Assembly (NCBI GenBank): GCA_026225945.1
Contig: JAMJFZ010003624.1
Location: forward strand, 8,767,501 to 8,831,500
Reading direction: 5' to 3'
DNA: 64,000 nt
Source: Cricetomys ansorgei
Lineage: Eukaryota > Chordata > Mammalia > Rodentia > Nesomyidae
Below, in pieces: positions 1 to 11,751 of this stretch. Position numbers and translations under genes: made by a program. The notes under the pieces were generated by a model. That model ran no database searches and was not told where the DNA came from. It saw nothing but the letters and a program-made list of their open reading frames with translations. How positions within the stretch are numbered: position 1 is the first letter of the stretch; each line of letters begins with the position of its first letter.

Positions 1-470
1 GCTGGAAATACTCAGATTAAAATGTCCAAGTCATCAAATCCATTCTCAGATCGTTTCCCCATGTATATTATTATTTAATTTCTTACTGCTAATTAAAATT
101 TCATGGATTTTTAAACCTAATAAATGAATAAGAAAGTGAAACCAAGCTTTTTTAGTTGATTCATTGAATTAACCTTGGGGTTGGAGAAGTTGCTAGAACT
201 GTGCAGCAGAAACTGGCTGTGACTGGAATTGAGCAGAGGAATCACGTACTCCCATCTCTTTGGTGGATTTAGATGCCAGCTCTCTAGACCTTTGGTCAGG
301 TTATGGATAACCTAATGGATAGCATCATTAATTGACTAAGAGATTTCTTTTTTAAACATGTACAATGTGGTCTCTGTCTTCTACTTAATATGTTCATACC
401 ATTATTGGCTTTTTATTTGGTTATCTGGTTATTTAGTTCATTGGTTAATTAGTTAGTTAGTTAGTTAGTT

Positions 471-613
471 TTTCAAGACAGGGTTTCTCTGTTGTGACTC
501 TGGCTGTCCTGGAACTCACTCTGTAGACCAGACAAACTCACAGAGATCTGCCTGCCTCTGCCTCCCAAGTGATGGGACTAAAGGCGTGCACCACCACCAC
601 CACCACCCAGCCA
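471..613 (-). mobile_element. B1 SINE
   Basis: Reverse-oriented B1: AGACAGGGTTTCTCTG, then CTGTCCTGGAACTCACTCTG and GGACTAAAGGCGTGCACCAC. A short TTAG run (about 450-470) precedes it and a CAC run lies near its end. Confidence 0.9.
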
Positions 614-729
614 TAATTGGCTTTTTAATATCATACTGTACATGATAGTTTTACTGATCTATTGGTCCTTGTGAGATGCTTTAGGTGATGAGTGCTCTCT
701 TAGATCCTTCTCACCGGAAAGCATTCTTA

Positions 730-3572
730 GGTGTATGTACTCTGTAGGCATATGTACATGTAGGCATATGTACTCTATAGGCGTATGTACTCTGTAGGAC
801 ACTGTAGGTGTACGTACACTGTAGGTGTACGTACACTGTAGGCGTGTGTACACTGTAGGCGTGTGTACACTGTAGGCGTATGTACATGTAGGCGTATGTA
901 CTCTATAGGCGTATGTACTCTGTAGGACACTGTAGGCGTATGTATGCTGTAGGTGTACCTACGCTGTAGGCGTATGTACACTGTAGGCGTGTGTACGCTG
1001 TAGGCGTGTGTACGCTGTAGGCATCTGTACACTGCAGGCGTGTGTACGCTGCAGGCGTGTGTACGCTGTAGGCGTGTGTACACTGTAGGTGTCTGTACTC
1101 TGTAGGCATATGTACATGTAGGCATATGTACTCTATAGGCGTATGTACTCTGTAGGACACTGTAGGCGTATGTACGCTGTAGGTGTACGTACGCTGTAGG
1201 CGTATGTACGCTGTAGGCATATGTACACTGTAGGTGTCTGTACACTGTAGGCGTGTTGTACGCTGTAGGCGTGTGTACACTGTAGGCGTGTGTACACTGT
1301 AGGAGTATGTACACTGTAGGCATATGTACTCTGTAGGCGTATGTACTCTGTAGGACACTGTAGGCGTATGTACGCTGTAGGCATGTGTACGCTGTAGGCG
1401 TGTGTACGCTGTAGGTGTATGTACACTGTAGGACACTGTAGACGTATGTACACTGTAGGCATGTGTACACTGTAGGCGTATGTACACTGTAGGACACTGT
1501 AGGCGTATGTACACTGTAGGCATGTGTACACTGTAGGCGTATGTACACTGTAGGACACTGTAGGCGTATGTACACTGTAGGCATGTATACACTGTAGGCG
1601 TATGTACACTGTAGGCGTCTGTACACTGTAGGCGCGTATACACTGTAGGCGTGTGTACACTGTAGGCGTCTGTACACTGTAGGCGTGTGTACACTGTAGG
1701 CGTGTGTACACTGTAGGCGTGGTACACTGTACACTGTAGGACACTGTATATGTACACTGTAGGCATGTATACACTGTAGGCGTATGTACACTGTAGGCGT
1801 GTGTACACTGTAGGCGTGTGTACACTGTAGGCGTGTGTACATGTACACTGTAGGCGTGTGTACACTGTAGGCGTGTGCTGTGTGTACACTGTAGACGTGT
1901 GTACACGTATGTACACTGTAGGCATCTGTACACTGCAGGCGTGTGTAGGCATGTGTACACTGTAGGCGTGTAGGCATGTACACTGTAGGCATGTATACAC
2001 TGTAGGCGTGTGTACACTGTAGTGCGTATGTACACTGTACACACTGTGTAGGCGTGTGTACACTGTAGGCGTGTGTACACTGTAGGCGTGTGTACACTGT
2101 AGGCGTATGTACACTGTAGGCGTGTGACACTGTAGGCGTATGTACACTGTAGGCATGTATACACTGTAGGCGTATGTACACTGTAGGCGTGTGTACACTG
2201 TAGGCGTGTGTACACTGTAGGCGTGTGTACACTGTAGGCATCTGTACACTGCAGGCATGTATACACTGTAGGCGTCTGTACACTGTAGGCGTGTGTACAC
2301 TGTAGGCGTATGTACACTGTAGGACACTGTAGGCGTATGTACACTGTAGGCGTATGTACACTGTAGGCGTATGTACACTGTAGGCATGTATACACTGCAG
2401 GCATGTGTACACTGTAGGCATGTGTACACTGTAGGCATGTGTACACTGTAGGCATGTATACACTGTAGACGTATGTACACTGTAGGCATGTATACACTGT
2501 AGGCGTCTGTACACTGTAGGCGTGTGTACACTGTAGGCGTGTGTACTCTGTAGGCGTGTGTACACTGTAGGCATGTGTACACTGTAGGCGTCTGTACACT
2601 GCAGGCGTGTGTACACTGTAGGCGTGTGTATACTGTAGGCGTGTGTACACTGTAGGCGTCTGTACACTGCAGGCGTGTGTACACTGTAGGCGTGTGTACA
2701 CTGTAGGCGTGTGTACACTGCAGGCATCTGTACACTGGAGGCATGTGTACACTGTAGGCGTCTGTACACTGCAGGCATCTGTACACTGTAGGCGTGTGTA
2801 CACTGTAGGCGTGTGTACACTGTAGGCATGTGTACACTGTAGGCGTCTGTACACTGCAGGCATCTGTATACTGTAGGCGTGTGTACACTGTAGGCGTGTG
2901 TACACTGTAGGCATGTATACACTGTAGGCGTCTGTACACTGCAGGCGTGTGTACACTGTAGGCGTGTGTACACTGTAGGCGTCTGTACACTGTAGGCATC
3001 TGTACACTGTAGGCATGTGTACACTGTAGGCATCTGTACACTGTAGGCATGTGTACACTGTAGGCATGTGTACACTGCAGGCGTCTGTACACTGTAGGCG
3101 TGTGTACACTGTACGTGTGTACTCTGTAGGCGTGTGTACACTGTAGGCGTGTGTACACTACAGGCGTGTGTACACTGTAGGCGTTTGTACACTGTAGGCG
3201 TCTGTACACTGTAGGCGTCTGTACACTGCAGGTGTGTGTATACTGTAGGCGTCTGTACACTGCAGGCGTCTGTACACTGTAGGCGTGTGTACACTGTAGG
3301 CGTGTGTACTCTGTAGGTGTGTATACACTGTAGGCGTGTGTACACTGTAGGCGTGTGTACTCTGTAGGTGTGTATACACTGTAGGCGTGTGTACACTGTA
3401 GGCGTGTGTACACTGTAGGTGTGTATACACTGTAGGCGTGTGTACACTGTAGGCGTCTGTACACTGTAGGCGTGTGTACTCTGTAGGCTTGTGTACTCTG
3501 TAGGCGTGTGTACACTGTAGGAGTGTGTACACTGTAGGCGTGTGTACACTGTAGGCGTGTGTACTCTGTAGG
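730..3572. repeat. 17-bp-unit minisatellite, about 2.8 kb
   Basis: A tandem array of roughly 165 copies of the 17-bp unit ACTGTAGGCGTGTGTAC, with variants GCATG, GCGTA, GCGTC, GTATAC and ACGCTG. Ten/eleven-bp truncated units (GGACACTGTAG) break it, and a 61-bp higher-order unit (10+17+17+17) is repeated three times at about 1432-1614. Each standard unit carries the palindrome GTGTACAC. The unit length is not a multiple of three and its minus strand has no stop in any frame, so all three minus frames stay open for up to 2.8 kb with a 17-residue periodic translation. These are not genes. Confidence 0.97.
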
Positions 3573-3618
3573 AGTTAGGATCATTAGGGTTCTGACAGCT
3601 TTATGTTTTGTCTTTCAG

Positions 3619-3686
3619 TTTGTATCTGTTTAAACTGGGGATTGCACCCCAGATCCAGGATTTGCTGGGAAAAGTGGACTTCACAG
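3619..3686 (+). CDS. IQGAP2: IQGAP2 coding exon (end of calponin-homology domain)
   Basis: This 68-nt exon is one base, 22 codons and one base. It reads LYLFKLGIAPQIQDLLGKVD then FT, the last helix and exit of the actin-binding CH domain (about residues 154-175). The acceptor is a good pyrimidine tract ending TCTTTCAG at 3611-3618 and the donor is CAG|GTACTA at 3687. The last base joins the first two of the next exon to give Glu. No Met-initiated reading frame of useful length marks this exon; it was found by splice signals and homology. A 2.8-kb minisatellite ends about 46 bp upstream. Confidence 0.95.
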
Positions 3687-3849
3687 GTACTACTCCTCTT
3701 TGTCTTTATCCTCTCCAGCCTAGTGACTAAGAAAACATACTGCAGCTTTCTCCTTCCCTTTGATTTTGCTGGTTCCCTCCTTGCTCTACACCAACAAGGG
3801 AAGACCTGCCATTTTGGTTTCCCTCCTGGGATAAAATACCCCAACAAGA

Positions 3850-4180
3850 GTAACTCTAGGGAAAGGGTTCATTTTACCTGGCAGTTCATGGTTTGGTCCA
3901 TCACGGTGGGGAAGTCAGGGCTCTAGGAGCTTGAGGAAGCTGATCATATTGTGTCCACAGTCAGAGAAGAGCTCAGTGAATGCATGCTTTTGTCCAGTTC
4001 CCTTTCCCCATGTACACGACTTAGGCCCCCTGTCAGAACCGTTTCACACACAGTGAGAGGATCTTCCCACCTCACGTGATGGCATCAAGAGCGTTCCCCA
4101 CCAGCCTGTCTTCCAGGAGACTCCAGAGTCCGTCGAATTGACAATCCACACTAACCACACTGGCGCATCTTGCTTGTGCC
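3850..4180. mobile_element. old rodent interspersed repeat fragment
   Basis: The stretch GGAAAGGGTTCATTTTACCT, then GGTCCATCACGGTGGGGAAG and ATCTTCCCACCTCACGTGATG resembles 8770-9130 and parts of 32250-32930 in this window. All look like one abundant rodent family, perhaps an L1/Lx 3' end; the family name is uncertain. Confidence 0.5.
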
Positions 4181-4310
4181 TGCCTGGATCCCCTCCCCCG
4201 TGTTTGTGGCAGAGTTTAGAAATGGCTCCACCTTCCCAAGGAAGGGCGTCTTCTTCCCTCCTTCGCCTCTAGGAGCTTCCCTTGATTTTTGTTTTCTCTT
4301 GTCCTTTCAG

Positions 4311-4424
4311 AGGAGGAAATCAGTAATATGAGGAAAGAGCTGGAGAAGTACGGGATACAGATGCCAGCTTTCAGCAAGATAGGCGGCATTCTGGCCAATG
4401 AGCTGTCTGTGGATGAAGCGGCAC
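4311..4424 (+). CDS. IQGAP2: IQGAP2 coding exon (linker after CH domain)
   Basis: The 114-nt exon has two leading bases, 37 codons and one trailing base. It encodes EEEISNMRKELEKYGIQMPA and then FSKIGGILANELSVDEAA (about residues 176-213), the helical linker between the CH domain and the first IQGAP repeat. The acceptor is TCCTTTCAG at 4302-4310; the donor is GCAC|GTAAGT at 4425, a near-consensus site. Reading past the donor stays open for a while, so frame length alone would overstate this exon. Confidence 0.96.
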
Positions 4425-4561
4425 GTAAGTTGGCCTGGGACCCACGCTTGTCATTGGCCTGCAACTTACCCATACGTGTTTGCCGATTTGAATTGCGTAA
4501 AACGGGATACTTAGAAGATACTTTAGGAACCCTGAAGGTTTTGCTTCTTTCGGGGGGTTCG

Positions 4562-4605
4562 TTGTTGATGATGAAGATGACGATGACGACGATGATGATG
4601 ATTCT
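4562..4605. repeat. (GAT/GAC)n trinucleotide tract
   Basis: Short imperfect GATGAT/GACGAC tract in an IQGAP2 intron. Confidence 0.8.
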
Positions 4606-5614
4606 AGTTTACGTACCCCTAAAAGACCAACTGCAACCAAATGAATGAATAGAACCCCACGATTTTGTTGTCTTCATAAGAAAACCACCTCAGAACTGGG
4701 TCGCTCATCACTTGACTCTCTTCTCACCTCCCTGTTCAAAGCACGTCTCTTAGTAGGCTGCATCCTCTTAGATCTGCAGTGGAGCTCGACAGACTCCAGC
4801 CTCAGCCCAGTCTCCTTTGTAGGCTTAAACTATTGGAGCAGAATAGGCTTAGCCTGCCCTTGTAGCCTCTCTGCTTCCTGTCTAATGCTGCTTTCCCTGG
4901 GCAGAGAATCCTTGTCCTGCTCGTACCGTGTTCCTTTATGAGGCTGGTGTCTGCCGAACTTCTCCAAGAAAGTCCAGAGAGTTTTAGGAATGCTCACCAC
5001 GTTTGCAGGAACACAGTCAACCCCAAGGACCCTGGTATTTTGTTCTTCTTCTTTGAGGGTGTTTGAACCCTCTTCTTTGAGAGCCTTTGAAGGTGTTTCT
5101 CCTTTGAGGGTAATTGATTTTGGATTTTAAACATGCGTTTGTGCAGTGTGAATGCAGAGATCTCAGACATATTTTCATTCCTCAAAACATTTCTCCACTT
5201 GTATCGTCTTTGGACTTCAGTGATAGGGTGTAGACTGCCGTGCCTCTTTTAATGTTGCAAGCTAAATTACAGATAGCTCTTAGAATCAACTTGTTTAAGA
5301 TTGAGTCACCCTGAGCAGGGAGCGAGGACCGACCCTGTGCCCTAGCGGATGGCGTAGCTCCTGGTTCCTCTCAGTGCCTGGATAAGTAGGAAGGGACTAC
5401 GTCACCGGTGCTGTGATCAAGACCAGGGACAGGCAAGCTCGCAGAGGGCTCATCAGGTGCTGCACGATTTGTCCAAGGTCTCTTTCTTGTTGTGCTGTGT
5501 GTGTGTGCAGATGCCGTGCACACATAACTGCACTGCACGTGTAAGCCGGTGTCAGGAGCTGCCCGCCTTGTTGTTAGGAACAAGGTCTTCCACTAGGACC
5601 TGAGGGTAGGTACT

Positions 5615-5768
5615 TCAGCTAGGCTAGCTGTGCCAGATAACCCCAGCGATGTGCTTATATCCACCTTCTCAGTGCTGGGATTGCAAGCACATGCCACTCT
5701 GCCTGGCTTCTTACATAAATGCTGGGACTCAAACAAACACTTCACCGACTGAGCGATGGTCCCACACC
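5615..5768 (-). mobile_element. B1/B4-type SINE remnant
   Basis: Contains AGTGCTGGGATTGCAAGCAC followed by an ID-like tail (CTGGGACTCAAACAAACACT, ACTGAGCGATGGTCCC). The composite B1-plus-ID layout fits B4; it is diverged. Confidence 0.6.
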
Positions 5769-5908
5769 TGAAGTCTCCTTTTGTGTGCGTGTGTGCGTGT
5801 ATGCTTACTGCAAGCTAAAGAAAATAGTGAAACTGCCTGGGTTCGTGGGTGTCAGTGTGGTCAATGTCTTTTGCTGATTTTTAAAGTCTCCTCCCTCTCT
5901 ACTTTCAG

Positions 5909-6087
5909 TGCACGCTGCAGTGATTGCCATTAATGAGGCTATTGAGAAGGGAGTGGCTGAGCAGACGCTCGTAACGCTAAGAAACCCAAATGCAGTTTTA
6001 ACTTTCGTGGATGACAACCTCTCGCAGGAGTACCAGAAAGAACTCTGGGAAGCCAAGAAGGAAAAAGAGGAAAGCGCAAACCTGAAG
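5909..6087 (+). CDS. IQGAP2: IQGAP2 coding exon (first IQGAP helical repeat)
   Basis: A 179-nt exon after ACTTTCAG (5901-5908), ending AAG|GTACTT. Two bases complete a Leu codon, then 59 codons read HAAVIAINEAIEKGVAEQTL, NPNAVLTFVDDNLSQEYQKE and end LK (about residues 214-273). The pattern [HN]-x-x-[VI]-x-x-[IV]-NEAI, then VTLRNP and YQKEL, is the roughly 50-residue IQGAP-specific coiled-coil repeat that recurs in later exons. The tail is Glu/Lys-rich. Confidence 0.96.
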
Positions 6088-8078
6088 GTACTTAGCTAAA
6101 GTCTAAGAAACCCGTGGAGTGAAGGATGTGGCTGTGAGTCACTAACAGGAAAAGCATCAGTATTGACTGTGACGATTTATAAGTCCAAACTGGCTATGCC
6201 CTCTCTCGATTTGGGTGCAATGGGAGGGTTAGAAGACCCTCAATCACGTTAACATAATCATATATTCTTTTATGAAGAACACTGAAGGGCTGCACATCAT
6301 GTTATAAACGTACTGTTTAACCCAAGAGGTGTAGACACAGCAGCTTCAGACCCCCCATTATTTGATATCGTATTCAAGCTCCATGGCAAGGATGAAAGGC
6401 TTGTGTCTCTGAGCAGGTGTTAATCATGCACCGTGGAATTATTCAGAGAGGAAGTTTTTTCTCACCTCTCCACGTTTCCCAATACTAAACCCATCTTATT
6501 TGAAAGTATCCTTCTCCTAACAAGAAAGCCTGTTCCTGATCCTGACTCTAAACCTACGTACTTCTTGAATAGTCTTTGTTGGCAACTTTGTCTACATTGA
6601 GACCGCTACTCAGCATCAACTCTTCTCTCCCTGAGCTCTAAGCTCCATTGGTATATTTGATGACTCCCCCTTGCCTGGCGGCCCCCACTGCAGTGGCCCA
6701 CCTATCCTGAAAGGCTCTGCTCCCCTGACTTGTGTAACCCTTGGTTTAACAGCTCACAAAGCTATTCTCAGCTTTCACCTCTTAGAGTCTCTTCCGTCTC
6801 CCTCTCTCCACTGGAATTCTTCCCAGTCTCGCATTGATCTTTTCTGCTCTTCCTCCGTTGAGATGGCTACTTACTAGAAGAGTCAGCCAATAGCCCTAAG
6901 CCAACCCCTCCCACGTGAGCTTCTCTGCTCCTGCAGATTCTGCATTGCTAAGACCTTATACCCAGCCACTGCAGGGGAATGATCGTTTCCTCTAGCCCCT
7001 GCTACACTTGTTCCCTGCTCTGCTTGCATGGCTCCTTATGACTGCCACCTTGTCTAGATTCTTTATGTCCCCTCTCTCCTGCACCTAGCTGGATTCTGCT
7101 GCCTTTTCCTGCCAACTTGAATTCATCCCTTGCCCCCAAGTCCCGCACCCTGGCCTCGGTGCTGCCCCTCCAGGATTTTCATAGGACTCGTGTACCACCT
7201 TCCTCCCGGGTCTCTTTTGCTCCTGCCATTCTCTAACCTAACCTCTCTCAGAGCTTGAGGTGGCAGAATGAGTGTTTAATTCACATCTGATGCTACCTCA
7301 GCAAAATTCTCCCCCGATTCTCTTTTTCCTACTTAAATTAAGTCAGGTGGGATGGTGCAGACTTGATTCCAGTACTTAAAAGGCAGAGATAAGCTGGTCT
7401 CTATGAAATCAAAGCCAGTCTGGCCTACAAATTGAGTTCCGGGTCAGATAGGGCTACATAGTGAGAGCCTGTCTCAAAACAAAACAAAGAACAAGAAAAC
7501 AAAACAAACAAACAAACAGACTAAATTGGGTACCAGTGTTTAGCTTGGTCTTTCAGGTGCTCTACAATGCACAAACCATCTTGTACTTGACCATAATATA
7601 CACACCAAGCTTTGTGACTTTTTTTTTTTTTTAAGCCAAACCCTACTGCTTATCCTGAACTTCACCACTACTGTTTCTTGTGCGGGTTTTCCATGGTTGT
7701 TACTAAGATTTAAATTATTCTTCCCGCTTGAGTTTGGCTGTGTTCCTCTTAATAAACTGCAATCCCTCCTGTGCATACTTATTATTTGTATAACTTGTTA
7801 TTAGAAAATGTTTTCTTTTATTAGACGGGCTCAAGTGAAATTCCCAATATTTCCCTGTTTTGCCTCTGTAAAAACAGTCATATCGAGTGATCCCTTTAAA
7901 AGTTTTCATATTAGAAACAGCCTTGTTCATGGGGCGGCAGGCCCCGCCCTGAGCAGGAATCCCAAAGATCCTTCTGTTGACTACAAACGAATGGGAACAA
8001 GCTCCCTTTATCATTTGAGTTTCATGCTTTGAAATATGGAACTGAGGCTCGGGGATCAGTGAAGATTTTGTTTTGCAG
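6088..8078 (+). other. IQGAP2 intron
   Basis: From about 6470 to 7330 the + strand is pyrimidine-rich (C/T runs), with no gene or recognisable element. A B1 relative at 7342-7519 is listed separately. Nothing supported is seen from 7520 to 8078. Confidence 0.65.
7342..7519 (+). mobile_element. diverged B1-family SINE
   Basis: Reads GTGGGATGGTGCAGACTTGA, then CAGTCTGGCCTACA and GTGAGAGCCTGTCTCAAAAC with an A-rich tail of AAAC units. Confidence 0.7.
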
Positions 8079-8166
8079 AACAGCTGTATTTCAGAAGAAG
8101 AGAGAGATGCCTACGAGGAGCTGCTGACCCAGGCGGAGATCCAGAGCAACATCAATACAGTCAACA
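8079..8166 (+). CDS. IQGAP2: IQGAP2 coding exon (charged linker)
   Basis: An 88-nt exon of 29 codons plus one base, after TTTTGCAG and before GTAAGT. It reads NSCISEEERDAYEELLTQAE then IQSNINTVN (about residues 274-302), an acidic helix linking the first and second helical repeats. The final base A joins GG of the next exon to give Arg. Confidence 0.96.
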
Positions 8167-8769
8167 GTAAGTGATGGGTCACGTGCTGGAAGTGGGTATT
8201 TCTGTAAGGTGAGCGCTTTGCCAGGATCTCTGCAAAACTGTCTTACGTAATGAGAAACCGCCTGTCGATGCTGCCATCTTCGAGATGCAGTAACATCAGA
8301 CAGTTCCCTGACGAGTCTTCTTCACCGATCTAGTTCCTGGTCCACACACAGCTGTGTGTGTCTGGAAACTGGCTCTATCCTGCCTTCCTGTTTCATCACA
8401 GCTCTGGTGTGTGTCATGTTGGATCCGTCCCTTGTGGGACTGACACTGTGCTATTCAGCCAAGGATTCCAGCGTGACGATTTTGGTTCCTTGTTCTTGAT
8501 CGTGTGATGGTGTTCCACCGAAACAGTGGACGCTGCTATCATCGGTACTTCTGCTTCCTACTCCTTCATAGACTTTCGTAGTTTTTGAGATTTTTTCTTT
8601 TCTTTACAGTTTGTATAGCTTCACTACGACTGAACGAGACTGTTGGCAGGTGAAATGAAGTTACACAACAGCGAGTTTGGTTCTATGCTCTTGAGCCTGT
8701 GTGGAGTCCCATAGCTCAGTTCTTCTCCACCTGTTCAGTTGCATGAAAAAAAAAAAAACCTTTGACCAA

Positions 8770-9130
8770 ATGTAACTTGTGGGAGGAAAGGGTTCATTCA
8801 ACTCACACTGGTCACGGTCCATCGCTGAGGGGAGTCAAAGCAGGAATCTAGCAAGAACTAGAAGTAGGGCCATGAAGATGTTCTGATTGCTGGCTCCAAG
8901 TGCAGGCTTGTACTTAGAAAGCTTAGCTCGCTTTCTCATACAGGATCTGCCCAAAGAAGGACACCGCCTATAGTGGGCTGAGCCCTCCTATATCAATAAT
9001 AATCAATAGACGTGCCCCATAGAGATGCTCGTGGTCCAGTCTGTTCTTGGCATCAGTTCTCAGTCAACTGAGAGTCCCTTCTCAGGTGACTCCAGGCTGT
9101 TTCAGGTTGATAGTCAAAGCTAAGTAGGAC
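8770..9130. mobile_element. rodent interspersed repeat (same family as 3850-4180)
   Basis: Begins GGAGGAAAGGGTTCATTCAA and ends with GGTGACTCCAGGCTGTTTCA then GGTTGATAGTCAAAGC, the end typical of an abundant rodent repeat also present at 51860-52085. Family name not certain (L1/Lx 3' end suspected). Confidence 0.55.
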
Positions 9131-10058
9131 AGACTATAAAAAGCAGACAGCTTAGGTTGTTAAAAATGAGTAAGAGTTATCTTTACGTGAACATCAGAAG
9201 GCAGCAAGGGATTCTATTTGATATGAATTTCTCCCTGGGTTAATCTAAACAGCCCATATTTTCCCAAGCTCTGAATACATGAAAGGTCACTGGACCTATG
9301 AAAATACCTTTCAAATTAGAGTTTCCACCAAACAGATCTGACTGAGAAGTCTGCACCTCCGTGGTTAGAGAGACTAATCCTGAGGAATCAAGGACACCAA
9401 TGTAGATTAATTCATGTCAGTGTCTGGCGGCTAACACCTGAGCTTGAGAGTTTACATCACCCACGAAACACATGAGAGAGCTCACTGCCGATGTGTTTAA
9501 ATCAGCACCTTACAATTTCGGGGCACGTGTTCATGTTCTTGTACAGCTGTGAAGCCTTGAATGTGTGAGTCATGACGCACGAAGTCCAAGTTCAGGTTTC
9601 CTTCTGCTCTTTGTGAAGGCTGAGTCTTTCATTTTCCTCGACAGACATGAATTACAGGAAGAAATTAATATTGCCAATGAGACAATATCTGAGGTCTGCG
9701 TGCTTTGAGAGGAAATGGTCCTGTAGTCTTTGAAATGTTTATAACTAACACGGCCTTCTTTTTTTTTTGGATTAATACAATTCTCTATAAATAAACACTT
9801 GAATGCCCAGTGACCTAACTTCCTGACCACAAATTTAACCAAATGGATTATACTTCCATTTCCATTTTTAAAATAAAGCAGAGGGAGATTTGTACCCCCA
9901 GCCCAGGCTGAAATGGATGAGGGTGCTGCCATGTTCAGTGCCTTGATTCTTCTGAAATTTTTATCTCGTCTCTTGGAAAAACTTTAGTTCCGTGGAACTG
10001 AAAGTGTTGTGGTTGGTGGTGTGACAGTGGGATCTTTGTATTCTAGAATCTGCAAGTA

Positions 10059-10224
10059 GGCCAAGCGGTGGTGGCACACGCCTTTTAATCACAGCCTTCA
10101 GGAGGCAGAGGCAGGCAAACCTCTGTGAGCTCGAGGCCAGCCTTATCTACGGAATGAGTTCTAGGACAGCCAGAGCTACAATAGACAAACCTTGTCTCGG
10201 AAAACAAAATAAAAACAACAGCAA
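10059..10224 (+). mobile_element. B1 SINE with target-site duplication
   Basis: B1 body (GCGGTGGTGGCACACGCC ... CCAGAGCTACAATAGACAAA) with an A-rich tail. A perfect 12-bp duplication AATCTGCAAGTA flanks it at 10047-10058 and 10225-10236, so the insertion edges are exact. Confidence 0.95.
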
Positions 10225-10605
10225 AATCTGCAAGTAAAATATAGGGACATCGACAGGCTCATCCCAGCCTTGAAGGTTATTACACCAGTGCTGAGTCCTT
10301 TAGCATTCACAGTAGCCAACGTAGTGGCTTTGGTAGCCGTTTCGATGGTTATGTCAGGGGCCCTCTCCTCAGAGACCTCTGTTGTGTTTAAGCTTCAGTC
10401 ATTTCCTTTGGGGTTTGTCATGTGCCTTCTATAGGGTATATTCTGTCAACGTTAGGGCTAGGGGTTTTGTTGAATGCGGAACGCAAGAAAGAAAGCATAG
10501 TTTCAGGGGATTTGTTTTGAAAAGCAGAAAGAATAGTGTTTTGTTTTTGTCTCTTTTAGAATTTAGATTTTGTTTTAGGTGTATGAATATTTCTCCTGCG
10601 CATAC

Positions 10606-10779
10606 GTGCGCGCCCCGGGTGGCATGTTTGGTGCCCACAGAGGTCAGAAGAAGGCATTAGCTCTCCTGGAACTAGACTTATGGGTAGTTGTTAGCCCCCA
10701 TATGAATGCTGGAAACCATACCCCAACTCTCTGGAGGAGCAGTGAAGACTCAACCAATGAGCCATCTCTCCAGCCCCAG
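10606..10779 (-). mobile_element. B2 SINE
   Basis: The minus strand begins GGGGCTGGAGAGATGGCTCA, the B2 tRNA-related head, at 10779 and continues with the B2 body. Confidence 0.9.
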
Positions 10780-11751
10780 TGAAAAACAGTTTTAAGGACA
10801 CTTTAAAGAACATGATCTTCTGGACTATGTTAATGAGATATTTGACGTCTGGTCATACAAACCTACATGAAGTAAGTTCTCAGAGGTGAAGAAAGATCCT
10901 GTCAGTGTAATCGCAGGTGCAGCTGGAAGGCCTTGGAACACTAGCAAAACAGGACAAGTCATAGTCAAAGCCTTCCTTTCGGAATTCTTTTCCTTTGTCC
11001 AGTGAATTCTAAGGATAGAAAAGAATCGTTTGGGCTCTGGGGATGGGTCCTTTATGCTAAGTGTGGGCTGTTAGCGGGACCTGAAGGATTCCATTAGTCA
11101 TGTGTCCTGCTACTGAGTGATATTTCTCGGGGAAGCTCCCTGGGAGATAACCTGCCGTCCTGTCAAAAGGGTTAGAATAATCTTAGCTGCAGTCTGGCCA
11201 TGCCATTAGACAGATAGCCTGTCTGTTACTCCTGGGAGCCAGATGCCTTCCTTAGACGGCAAATCTTGCAGGCTCTGTCTGGTTTTTCTCTTGACTGGGG
11301 ACAGCTCACCTTTCGTTCCCTCTGTTGGGTCAGCAGTCTGGCTTCCGTGCTCTGAAAACACTTCTGACTCCATCATTCCAAGCACCCCTTCCCTTGGTCA
11401 CTGAAGGTCGTTGTAACCCGGATGTTACAACTGAAGGAGAGATGGGACGTTCAGGGTTGTCTCAGATAGTAGAGCAGCAGGGTACCACGTTCTGCTGGGG
11501 GCTTACCAGGAGGACACGCCAACAGGACGGGGCTTGCTCCTGGTCTTCATAGAGCTTAAAGATTTCCTTGGTGGGGCAGTAGTAACCTACAAGGAGCAGC
11601 AGGGAACCAACATACAGAATACCATGTTCCAACTTTACCTACAAATGAGATTTACAATATGGGAAATTCTCAGGGCACGAGTAGTTTGAAGGCATCATGG
11701 GTGAGGTGGGAAAAGGGCCATTTCTGAAAGAAAAGTGTTTGGGGCGGGGGA

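Larger units (their letters stand above)
4425..5908 (+). other. IQGAP2 intron
   Basis: Apart from the GAT tract and the B1/B4 remnant, I see only unremarkable intronic sequence here, with a short GTGTGTGTG run near 5500. Confidence 0.7.

Noticed and set aside
730..3572. CRISPR-like array
   Set aside because: Units are contiguous with no unique spacers and the context is a rodent intron.
775..3584. Antisense frames of 924, 893 and 658 codons
   Set aside because: They are translations of the 17-bp minisatellite; all three frames are open together and the peptide is purely periodic.
4289..4648. 119-codon plus-strand frame as a stand-alone gene
   Set aside because: It is the IQGAP2 exon 4311-4424 plus intron read-through into a GAT repeat; the GTAAGT donor at 4425 ends the coding part.
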